Source of the DNA: Setomelanomma holmii
Lineage: Eukaryota > Ascomycota > Dothideomycetes > Pleosporales > Phaeosphaeriaceae
NCBI GenBank assembly: GCA_010015745.1
Contig: ML978212.1
Location: forward strand, 62,001 to 126,000
DNA length: 64,000 nt
Direction: 5' to 3'
Part shown: one piece after another, positions 55,877 through 64,000 of the stretch
Layout of the letters: every line of letters starts with the position of its first letter
Position numbering within the stretch: position 1 is the stretch's first letter
The notes under the pieces: model-generated
Told to the model about the DNA's origin: nothing
What the model saw: the letters and a program-made list of their open reading frames with translations, nothing else
Databases searched by the model: none
Made by a program: the position numbers and the translations under genes

Positions 55877-56521
55877 GCTGCTCTTGCGGGCTTGTGGAGT
55901 GGCACGTATTGCAGCTGTCGCAAAATTACGGATATACCGGACAATTTGCGAGACCTTTTCCTGGATCGCGCCGATGCTGGTCCTGAGCGGATTGGCCACT
56001 GTGAGGTAGCGGAGTCCTCGAGGTCAGTCGTAGAGCAGAATGCAGCAAGGGCGCTTGATTATCTCACTGTGGATCCGGACGCAATGCTATGGGCATGTAA
56101 AGTTTGCGTCGAAGAGCACAGGCGGCTCGTGCTGAATGCGCCGTTAGTATCTCATTGTGGGATCTGTCAAGCGCAAAGGCGGGACTTTGTCGGCGGCCAA
56201 CTCCATGACAATGCTAACGCTATCTATACACTCTCCTGCTGGAAGAGGCGGAACGATGGTATCATCAAAGTGTGCATGATAGATAACTATGTCACGGGTA
56301 CTAAGTGCAGAAACACGGCATGCGATTTGATACTGCACAAGGGTGAGGCAGAGCTCGTGAAGGAAAGGATGCCACAATTGCTGTTCAAGTTGGAAGGGCC
56401 ATCGTACTGGTATGATAGTCGGATATGCCCTGGATGTTCTAATGCGAATCGTAGGTACATAACGTGTCGTAAAGCCGGGTGTGCTGACATACGGGAAAAA
56501 GGAATTCCAGTGACAGACTAG
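55877..56521 (+). CDS. Cys-rich protein, 5' end unresolved
   Basis: Open frame of 214 codons after a TGA at 55874–55876, with no ATG until 56084 (MLWACKVC). Either the gene starts at 56084 (145 residues) or an upstream exon has been missed or lost. Cys groups: TYCSCRK, WACKVC, SHCGICQAQ, GTKCRNTACD, RICPGCSNA and ITCRKAGC. The spacing resembles the 32.5- and 54.2-kb proteins, although overall similarity is low. Intact from 56084 to the stop. Confidence 0.5.
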   Translation, partial: AALAGLWSGTYCSCRKITDIPDNLRDLFLDRADAGPERIGHCEVAESSRSVVEQNAARALDYLTVDPDAMLWACKVCVEEHRRLVLNAPLVSHCGICQAQRRDFVGGQLHDNANAIYTLSCWKRRNDGIIKVCMIDNYVTGTKCRNTACDLILHKGEAELVKERMPQLLFKLEGPSYWYDSRICPGCSNANRRYITCRKAGCADIREKGIPVTD

Positions 56522-57334
56522 AAGCTCACCAGGAGAGATCTGGATTGATGACCGTGGATGTAGTACCCGAAGCCTTGAGTAGCTGAAGTTCATATGTTTG
56601 CAAAAGATGCGTGAGGGTGCACTTGAAACAAGCCATGCAAGTGAAGATGAACTAGGCCCCGTTGCGATAAAGACGACTGCCACCATTCCTTCCCTCATGG
56701 TCGTTATGGTATGAACAAGACGAAATTCCACGGACAGACCAGAAACACTGACAAAGACAGGTTTTGCTATAATGTTGAGTTCATGTCGAGAGGCGAAGAA
56801 AATCAATTTGTGTAACGGTACAAAAAGGCCGACCTTATGCACATCTCAGAACACAAGGTATATATGTCGTTATATGCCGTTACAATTTGCATATGTTTGT
56901 TCTGTAATGTGAAACATTCGGATGGGAGAGAGACATGTGGAGTAGAGCTTAGTCCCGAGCAGTATCCTTGTCCAAGTACAATGGCGACTGGAGTCGCAAC
57001 TGTCTGCTAGAGACTCAAGAAGTGTTTGAGCACTTGGACCATGCGAACGCGCGGCAGAACGGCACCAGAGATTGTAACTCCATGTGACGGGCCGAGCCGA
57101 CGGTTGTAATGATCCAACAGAAAGATCGAAAGGTCGGCTACCTTGAAGCTTCAGTCGCGTCTAGCGTCAGAAGGAACGAGTTTGTATGTCAGTTGACCAA
57201 TGGTTCGTCGAAAGTGTGACAAAAATCCTTCCGTTTGCTGCTAAGCTTCTGATCTACCTCGTCTTATGCGAAGGTGCCACCTGATGACTTCGATCGATAC
57301 CTGCAGATTCCAAAGATGCTCTTCACACACATCA
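56522..57334. other. No supportable gene
   Basis: 3' flanks of the Cys-rich gene and the frameshifted gene. A minus-strand frame at 56144–56842 overlaps the Cys-rich gene and is its shadow. Nothing else recognised. Confidence 0.45.
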
Positions 57335-58310
57335 TTAGGCTGTCTCCAACTCGACGCGTTGTGGAAAGGGCGTGAACAAGTGCGTCTGGCCATCGACCTC
57401 CAAAGTACCCTGGAACCTCTTCAGGACCACCGAACCTCCATTATAAAACTGTGTGCCAGTGAAGCGATGCCAAGTCATGTTGTCCATGATCCTCCGCGTG
57501 CTGTCTACGTCGAAGAGCCGCTTGAGGAGGACTAACAATTCTAGCCAGGATATCAAGAACTGTCTATCGCCCTCGAATGAGCATCGATAGCCGTGCTTCG
57601 TCAATGTAGTCTGTACACCGGTGTCGAGCATCTCATCGACGTGGCTGGCAAAAGTTTCAAAATCGGGGGTGATGAGGATCGCGCCAGAACAGGTCAAAGC
57701 GTACTCAGAAATTTCGTATAAGATCCACAAGCGTGGTTCGAAAGGAGGGTAGAAGTATGTGAAGCCACAGTTGCGTATGATAGCCGACATCGATCCTAGG
57801 GCGCGGTCAAAGTATTTTTTGTTCCGACACGGTTCGCGGGCTCTGCGGCATGCAACTCCAATCTACCCAGATATACAGCCAAGCTTGCGGCGTGAGTTCA
57901 GCCTGATGCATGCGCAAGTATATTCCATCTGGGTCAGGGCGATCCTTGGTGCGCCAGAAATGGCTAACGAAGAAGCATTCCGAGCGCGCAACGAAGCCAT
58001 TCTCAGCAGGTAGGAGGATGTAGTCATTCAGGTCGTCCTGAGACCATTTCTTCAGACGACTCTGCGCCAAGAACGCCTTGCGTGTTTGGAAGAACCAGAA
58101 CATCATGGTGTGAGCGCCTCGCGCAAGGAAGACAGACAAGGAGCCATATTCTTCTAGCTTGGATTTGGCATTGTCCGTGGAACTGTCTCGCCTACTCACA
58201 TCGATTTCGCTCAGAGCAAGACCTTCCCAGGCGCTTATGCTTCGACCAACCAGTGAGGACCACGCCATTCGAGGCGGTAAGGCGCACGTCGATATTGTAG
58301 GGTGATCCAT
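57335..58310 (-). pseudogene. Conserved fungal protein with a one-base frameshift
   Basis: Unnamed fungal family. The first frame (58310–57807) has KKWSQDDLNDYILLPAENGF, FFVSHFWRTKDRPDPDGIYL, HQAELTPQAWLYIWVDWSCM and PQSPRTVSEQK. The continuing family text YFDRALGSMSAIIRNCGFTY, FYPPFEPRLWILYEISEYAL lies in another frame running to 57335. The switch occurs at a run of six A (T run at 57815–57820 on the plus strand): removing one A would restore SEQKYFDRAL. No other stop is seen, so this is either a very recent lesion or a homopolymer sequencing error. If corrected, about 324 residues. Function unknown; the mixture of conserved Trp, Cys and Asp suggests an enzyme-like or TIR/HET-like fold, which I cannot confirm. 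Confidence 0.65.
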
Positions 58311-58511
58311 CTTGGCACGAAGTTATGCAGTGATATCCCAAAGGTCAGGTCCTATGTCGTGCTTTTGAGGTGGATGCTATGCTTTATCGGCGCGAAAGCA
58401 GATACTAAGACGACCGGTCAGGCTTCGATATCTGCTCTTCTTCATTGGACGAGGCTGGAAACGGGACACGTGATGCAAGTGGGGTGTATACACGTGCATG
58501 TATTCATGCCT

Positions 58512-59393
58512 TCAATGCGCTCTCTGAGCAAACATGCGCTGCTCAAGTTCTGTTGCGTATTCCTCGCTCACGCCTGTGACCTTCGGTCTCCTTACCGCAT
58601 ACAGCGCCATGAATGGGTCAAGCACCGACTGTGTCTGCGTAAAATTCGCAGCATCTTGCACCCTATGAACCCTTCCGCTGGGAAACTTGACTCGACTAAC
58701 CGCACCATCGATAAGATGTAACTCTAGCCGATGCAATGAGGGCACAATGGCTAGCAGATCGACGAGCTCTCGTACTTTCGCGCGTATGCCTGCGGGTAAC
58801 CCCCGCCCTCCACAGTTGTACTTGATCATACCAGTGTAGTCATCTACTGACTCGACGTTGACAATGTAGTTCTTTATACGACGCAGGTTTCGCTGCGAGA
58901 AGTGCTCGAGGAATTGGTACGTCCGATTCGGCGTTAGATTGTTTGAGGTACGCCAACGGTACCGAAAATTGATCGCGTCGAACGTAACGTCGATTACAAA
59001 AGTGTTGTCTCCATAAAGCATGTCTGTAGTCTCTTCATGTATTTGCCGGTTCACTGCCAGGATATTGGTACACCCGCGTCGCCAGACGATGTCGTTGCCA
59101 GTCTCCCGGTCGGTTCGAGGCATTGTTCGTAACATTCGCCAACCTCCATCGCCATTTTTCTGTCGAACGAAAGTCAGATTGTATTCAGACTTTGCTGGCG
59201 CATCGGGAGACTGCTGGTAACGCACATCGAAGGTCGTCGTGTGGGGAAGTATGCTCGAGTATATGAGCCTTCGCAGCTCAATGGGAAGGCGCAGAAGCGG
59301 CGACAAATTATCAGAAGCGTCTCCTAGGGGCAGCATTATTTGTATAGTCGCGGTATGAAAGTATCGCGCGGACATGTGCGAAGTGTCCAGCAT
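58512..59393 (-). CDS. 2EXR/F-box-like domain protein
   Basis: 293 residues from the ATG at 59393; a later ATG at 59336 (MLPLGDAS) is equally plausible and lies closer to the domain. The signature is PLLRLPIELRRLIYSSILPH, then the typical ILAVNRQIHEETTDMLYGDN and TFVIDVTFD. The C-terminal half has the mixed Leu/Arg pattern usual in the family. The role is unknown; substrate-adaptor function is inferred only from the F-box likeness. It is a separate copy from the 14.8-kb gene with little similarity outside the domain. Confidence 0.8.
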   Translation of the reverse strand: MLDTSHMSARYFHTATIQIMLPLGDASDNLSPLLRLPIELRRLIYSSILPHTTTFDVRYQQSPDAPAKSEYNLTFVRQKNGDGGWRMLRTMPRTDRETGNDIVWRRGCTNILAVNRQIHEETTDMLYGDNTFVIDVTFDAINFRYRWRTSNNLTPNRTYQFLEHFSQRNLRRIKNYIVNVESVDDYTGMIKYNCGGRGLPAGIRAKVRELVDLLAIVPSLHRLELHLIDGAVSRVKFPSGRVHRVQDAANFTQTQSVLDPFMALYAVRRPKVTGVSEEYATELEQRMFAQRAH

Positions 59394-59952
59394 CAAGTGC
59401 AAGTTCCTGCTCAATTGACGACATCGGTCTGGAGATGCATGGGCCGCCGATTGGTCCTAGACTCCGGGGTTCCTTGGCGTTGTTTACCAACCTACAACAT
59501 CGCAACGATGACTCCTTTCCCTCTCTAACCACGAGCCATGACAACAATTGCTACAAGCCCATCAGGGCTCGCATTGAATGCAACCATGTTCTCTGAGATG
59601 TTCAAAATTCCTGCTTATAGCCCCAATGGAGGGGTCCGACTTATCTAAACCCTTCGCGACCTGTCGGTGTTGAGATAAGAGAATCTCGCGCCGAACGATC
59701 ATCAGATCATATATAGATCCAGAAGAAGAGATATAGAGAGAGGAGAGTGGAAGGATAGTGTGGGCAATCGGACCTACCCGCTGAATCAAACACGCTCCAG
59801 CTATTCGTCACGTCAGACGAAGGATACATATAACCCAACAGCTTTCTGTACGTTGAAGTAGTCGACAGACTTTTGTTCTCAAAACGGCAAAATACTGATC
59901 TATTTTGTACCAGTAATTTGCAAATACATTCCCTTTTCTTACAGCCGCCAAC
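59394..59952. other. Divergent promoter region
   Basis: Between the 2EXR gene and the F-box-like gene, which point away from each other. Contains an ATATATAG/TATATAG-like stretch near 59710. No gene. Confidence 0.5.
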
Positions 59953-61032
59953 ATGCTGTTTGAAGACCTGGCCACCGAACTGATAACTCAGGTCTTCTAT
60001 GCTTGCAACACCATCACAGACGTCCTTGCACTATCGTCCACCTGCGACCGATTCCGAAAGATCTACACCTCCTCCCAGCGCCTGGCCATTCTCGAGACCG
60101 CGGCCGAAACTCAGTTCGGGCCGCTGCAAGACCTCACTCAGCTGCTTACCCACAATGCCAGTCAGCCAGCACACATCATGCGCGAGGTCCCCTTCTCAGT
60201 TGCTCTGCTCAAGCAAATTGTACACTGCGGCCGTGTCGCAGAGAAGTGGTGCGACATTTATCCGTTGAAGAAGTGGAAGTACAACTACGAGTATCGACGG
60301 CTCCTGTACAACGAGGAGAAGTACCGCCTTAGAAGGGCCATCTACCGGGCATGGCTATACTCTCGTGCCTTCCACAATCGCGATCACCCACGTGAGCTCC
60401 GCACAACCAAGCCCGTCCTGCAGAAACGCGCTGCCCTGCTTCACAACTGGAACACATGGGAGCTCGCGGAGATCGCAGACGTCAATCAGGTCATCCGCGA
60501 AGTGCTATACAGCAACGTGTGCCCCTCGAACGGCACCATCGCCCGCAAGTTCAGAAAACGCTACCCCGACAACGACCAATCCCTCCTCTTCAACATCCAC
60601 CTCAACTACCCCCCACCAGCTCCAAGCCAAACGCACAACCCCTTCGCGGCGCAATACCACATCACATCCAGCAGTCTCTCGTCCTACTTCCACAACACGC
60701 CAACCTACACCTCGCGCTACGCAACCTCGAAATTTAGCCTATTACCCAACCACGAAATCGGCGCCGAGGGCTGGGGCGATGATATCCCGCACTACTATGT
60801 CATCGAGGACATGTTGAAGCTGGATCCCGAGCAGATTATGTGGCTCAAGGATAATGCGCCACTGAAGGGTATGGTGGAGGGATATGTGCGCAGTCTGGGA
60901 GAGTGGTTTGAGAATAACGGGGAGACGTGGATGCAGACGCTTGAGTGGGTGTTGAATGAGCGCGGCGAGGATGTCAAGGCGTTTGAGAGTGCGATTGAGG
61001 ATGAGGATATGGGTGTTGCTGTTGTGGATTAA
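59953..61032 (+). CDS. F-box-like protein
   Basis: 359 residues, intronless. The N-terminus MLFEDLATELITQVFYACNT, followed by ITDVLALSSTCDRFRKIY, is an F-box-like helix set that would bind Skp1. The rest (CGRVAEKWCDIYPLKKWKYN, RRAIYRAWLYSRAFHN, HNWNTWELAEIADVNQVIRE) is conserved among filamentous ascomycetes but has no named domain. The C-terminus has WLKDNAPLKGMVEGYVRSLG and ends in an acidic stretch. A link to the Rbx1/Cdc34 SCF machinery is an inference from the F-box. Confidence 0.8.
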   Translation: MLFEDLATELITQVFYACNTITDVLALSSTCDRFRKIYTSSQRLAILETAAETQFGPLQDLTQLLTHNASQPAHIMREVPFSVALLKQIVHCGRVAEKWCDIYPLKKWKYNYEYRRLLYNEEKYRLRRAIYRAWLYSRAFHNRDHPRELRTTKPVLQKRAALLHNWNTWELAEIADVNQVIREVLYSNVCPSNGTIARKFRKRYPDNDQSLLFNIHLNYPPPAPSQTHNPFAAQYHITSSSLSSYFHNTPTYTSRYATSKFSLLPNHEIGAEGWGDDIPHYYVIEDMLKLDPEQIMWLKDNAPLKGMVEGYVRSLGEWFENNGETWMQTLEWVLNERGEDVKAFESAIEDEDMGVAVVD

Positions 61033-61314
61033 AGGGTGGTGGTGTTCGTAGGTTGACAGGGATCTAGGCGGCAAGATCTAATACAGATGTAAAAGTGCCG
61101 TTGTTGAGCTTCATGATTATCCCCTTCCGAAAACGTGTTGGAAGGAACGTGAACACCATGTCTTACGTACTCGAACACAGGCATTCCCGCGAGTACACAT
61201 CCATTTTATTAGGATTTGGCAATCTATACACTTTTGCACTATCGCACCTACGCCTGATCCCATACAAATACTAGACCCTCGAACGCCATGCTGATGCCCA
61301 ACGCAACAAAAACT

Positions 61315-62441
61315 CTACGCAAACAGCACCTGATCGCTGAGCGGATCCTTCTCCTTCTTCCGTCCACCATGCGATGTGAGACCCAGGTCTGCGCGTTTGA
61401 CTTTCGTGTCCCTCGCTGCTTCCGTCCTTCTGTTGAACTTCCCAGCTTTCGATCTCCGCAAATCCGAACGAATCTGGTTGGGCGACACAAACTCCTTGTT
61501 CTCGTAGATGATGGGGCCTCCGAAACTCGATTCCTGGATGACGATTGGTGTGAGGACGAATCGTGGACCGATTTCTACGAGGCTGACGTCGAATTCTGTC
61601 TTTCCACTCGTCTTCTTTGGCGCTTCGTCGACGTCCATTTCTTCGCCGTCGGTGGCCTTCTTCTTGCCTGGTTCCGCTTCGTTGATCTGGTACACGCGGA
61701 TCCAGATCTTTCCGTCTGCGACAGTGAAGCCCATGACGTGATCTACAAATGGCTTGACTTTTCGGCTTGTCTTTGGCACACCGAAGATTTGGGTGAATAG
61801 CTCCTTGATCACGCGCAAGTGCGCCTGCTTGTCGAATGCAGCGTCGAACGAGAGAACTGGTCGCGATCCTTTGAGGCAGTTGCCGATAAAGTTGAGTTCT
61901 TCCATGGTGTGCAGATTTTGAAGATGCATTTTAACGGTGGGTCCATTTGGTGGTTTCGACATCCAGCAGTACAGATCCTTGCCTTTGCGGGCTTCGAAGA
62001 AGAGGACATTGTTGCAATTATAGAGTTCTGCTCGTGTTAGCACGTGCACGATTATGAGCTCAATTTACAAGGCATGCAACGCCATATTATATGTTTGACA
62101 AAGCATCCCAGATTTAGAAAATCTCACCTGCTAGCTCATTCAGCTGGTACAGCTTGGTTTTCGTGTCGAGTTTTGCTTCTTTCCTGCTGTGTGGCCTGTA
62201 CATATATCAGCGAAACGTCTTTCCTGGACATTACGATTCACTCACATCAATGAATATAGGTCCTGCAGCAGATGGCGATGTCGAAATGTGACGCCTCTCG
62301 AGCTCTACGATTTGTTAGTACTGGCGCAAAACTTCAAATTGTTGAAAGTACCAAAATGAGCACGCGCTGCTTATTTCGCTTCTCTCCAGGCTCCTTGTCA
62401 TGGTTCTCGGTCTGCGATAGCGTCTTGTATACAGCGGCCAT
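61315..62441 (-). CDS. Ribosome biogenesis protein Brx1 (Brix domain)
   Basis: Nucleolar factor needed for maturation of the 60S subunit. Four exons, 62441–62352, 62304–62246, 62195–62128 and 62027–61315, give 309 residues. Start MAAVYKTLSQTENHD, then KRNKQRVLILSSRGVTFRHR, LLQDLYSLMPHSRKEAKLDT, LYQLNELAELYNCNNVLFFE, ARKGKDLYCWMSKPPNGPTV, FGVPKTSRKVKPFVDHVM and GPRFVLTPIVIQESSFGGP, in Brx1 order. The C-terminal tail is basic. An acidic insert (TDGEEMDVDEAPKKT) is common in fungal versions. Confidence 0.95.
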
Positions 62442-63551
62442 GTTGAAAGTTGTGCGTTGTGGTCGTACTTGCTGTCTCTGTCGCGCGTACAGAAAAAGTT
62501 CGAGAACATTTGATGCCGAGCGTTTTAGCGCGATCTGCTTGCAGGACGCTTGGGCCTTGATGCGCCACGCTGCGGCAGGGCATAGGTCGCGCCTACCGTC
62601 ACCGTCTTCATCAAGTCTCATCCAATAAGGGACTATCGCGCCACGTTCTCGCCCAATTTGGCGTTTGTCCGCACATTGTCGCGTCGCGATTATGAATGCA
62701 TTAAGATTAGAAGCACAAACAAAGATGATCAAAGACGTGGTTGATGGAATGCGCGATGGGCGCGTGGTTGTTGTCACAATCGTGGTCGAATTAGCCGACG
62801 CAAGCTCCACGCCTCATGAAGAACAGTTGGAGCCGCCCTGGACCGGGAATGGATGGGGAACAAGCAGCGCACCAACACACGGTCACAAGGATGCATCACC
62901 AGTCTAGAAGCCAGAACACGCCGTAGATAGAAAACAAATGAAGCGCAGCCGCACACTGCAATGCGCCGCGAGATGCAGGCAGATTATTGGCTCATCACTT
63001 CCGGGGCGTTGATGCTCCATCGAGAGATTGGGTTCACGCTGTTGAAAGAAAGCTGGCAACGTGCGGGATGGCTGCAATGGAGGGCCCGCGAGTAACTGCT
63101 GCCATCACACGCTCTCGCCCCATCCGCAGTCTCCGCGTACGCCTCTGCATTGGAGCAAATCCTTCCCTGCCGGGTGCTTGCAGTCCATGCAAACCTCATT
63201 ATCGCGGCTTTGCATGACGCCGGAGGTACTGAAGGAGGAGACTACCGCTGCCGCACTAAGCAGGAGCTGACCGACCACGCCGTTGTTCTTCGTGTGCAGT
63301 GTGATCGCAGAGAGACTTGCTCCACACCAGCCCTCTTCGCCATCCCCCTTCGCTCCTCTCTCATCTCGCCGTCGTCGTCGACATCACCACCAGTCGCAGG
63401 ACGACGTCGCTGACGGCGCAACCGCACGGCGCACCCACCCTCTCGCCGCCTGCCCTGCTGCTGCACGTATCCCAACTGCCTCAAACCCGTGCTGAGCCCT
63501 GCGCCCATGGGATAGCCAGCCTGCGCGCTCAATCTTCGCCGGCGCAGTCTA
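62442..63551. other. Divergent promoter region, no supportable gene
   Basis: Between BRX1 (leftwards) and the partial gene at the window end. Frames of up to about 96 codons overlap one another and lack domains. A CT/TC-rich tract near 63320–63375 precedes the next gene. Confidence 0.45.
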
Positions 63552-64000
63552 ATGTTCCGCGACCCGGTCTTGCGGCGCTCGGTCGACGAGGAGAGTGACA
63601 GAATGCACCAAGACCAAGGGGAACAGCAGGCTTACCGTGGGCCCCAATCGCCAACACAAACACACCGGCCACACCACTCGCCCACCACCGTGCCTCTGTC
63701 TGCCCATCCCTCCAACTACCATTCCCATCAACACCACCGTCCGCCGCCATCACCGGGCACCACCGAGCTGCCGCCGGTCAGCACGGCCCTTTATTCTCGC
63801 GACAGCGCCGCGTCAAAGTACTACGACCCGACCACAGACCATGGCGAGCGCAGCATAGGGAGAGACCCGGCGCGTTACGACAACCACTATCCCCCGCAGG
63901 TACGTACAGCGCCCGCCCATCACACGTCAACGCCATCACCCATCATCGAGACACTTTTTATATATGCAGGGATACGGAGCTAACCCTCGACTACAGCAGA
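63552..64000 (+). CDS. N-terminal part of an unidentified gene, cut by the window end
   Basis: First exon 63552–63899 (116 codons), GTACGT donor at 63900, acceptor TATATGCAG ending at 63969, then GYGANPRLQQ in frame to the end of the window. The start could also be 63603 (MHQDQGEQQ). The sequence is His/Pro/Ser/Thr-rich and disordered (GPQSPTQTHRPHHSP; ALYSRDSAASKYYDPTTDHG), typical of the N-terminus of a large nuclear protein. The identity cannot be read from this part. Confidence 0.55.

Noticed and set aside
56144..56842. 232-codon minus-strand frame
   Set aside because: It overlaps the Cys-rich plus-strand gene antisense and has no recognisable features; it is a shadow frame.
62334..62810. 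158-codon minus-strand frame extending BRX1 upstream
   Set aside because: The extension beyond the ATG at 62441 is not conserved-looking. The Brx1 N-terminus MAAVYKTL fits as the true start.

Overview
The window reads as nuclear DNA of a filamentous ascomycete. The genes are intron-bearing: short GT–AG introns of about 45–65 nt, fungal donors such as GTAAGT, and CTAAC/CTGAC-like branch sites. The families present (2EXR/F-box-like proteins, fungal Rhod-domain 7TM proteins, DUF2015, Edc1-like decapping factor) suggest Pezizomycotina, most likely Dothideomycetes. The lineage within that class is an inference. There are no bacterial operons, no CRISPR array and no recognisable rRNA. I found no intact transposon.

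Layout. 1.7–18 kb holds alpha-actinin, a large N-glycosylatable membrane protein and a 2EXR protein, intact, among four decayed membrane-protein genes: a CPA2 cation/H+ antiporter, a Rhod-domain protein, a fungal multi-pass membrane protein and an MFS transporter. 18.8–26.5 kb holds a hypothetical ORF split by one stop codon, a patatin-like phospholipase, a serine/glutamine-rich unknown, and a 733-residue protein with a STAND-type fungal N-terminal region. 27–31 kb is a compact housekeeping block in which several starts face each other: TOM7 / SF3B4-type splicing factor, and DUF2015 / ribosomal protein L28. 32–41 kb is accessory: Cys-rich protein, SDR oxidoreductase, Rhod-domain 7TM protein, a perfect 109-bp tandem duplication, a small Cys-motif protein and an unknown Ser/Pro-rich protein. 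42–54 kb is a second conserved block: Edc1-like decapping activator, RBX1, SPC1, a CorA Mg2+ transporter, CDC34, RVS161 and mitochondrial Trp-tRNA synthetase. 54–58 kb is a patch of Cys-rich genes and relics plus a frameshifted conserved fungal gene. 58.5–64 kb holds a 2EXR protein, an F-box-like protein, BRX1, and the start of a gene that runs off the window.

How the genes relate. There is no single pathway. RBX1 and CDC34 are both parts of SCF ubiquitin ligation, and F-box/2EXR proteins lie in the same window, but nothing shows that they are co-regulated. Alpha-actinin and Rvs161 both serve actin and endocytosis. TOM7 and MSW1 are mitochondrial. SF3B4 and the Edc1-like factor act on mRNA, and RPL28 and BRX1 on the 60S ribosome.

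The two most unusual signals are these. (1) A W-x-C-x2-C module (WVCLHC, WLCTDC, WGCAFC, WFCGTC, WFCVRC, WACKVC, WECKAC) recurs in otherwise dissimilar small proteins and relics at 32.5, 38.0, 54.2, 55.5 and 56.1 kb. (2) Decayed genes are concentrated among transporters and membrane proteins, while adjacent housekeeping genes are clean. Exon joins were worked out by hand from splice signals and reading frame. Where I give a protein length, the exon lengths sum to a multiple of three.
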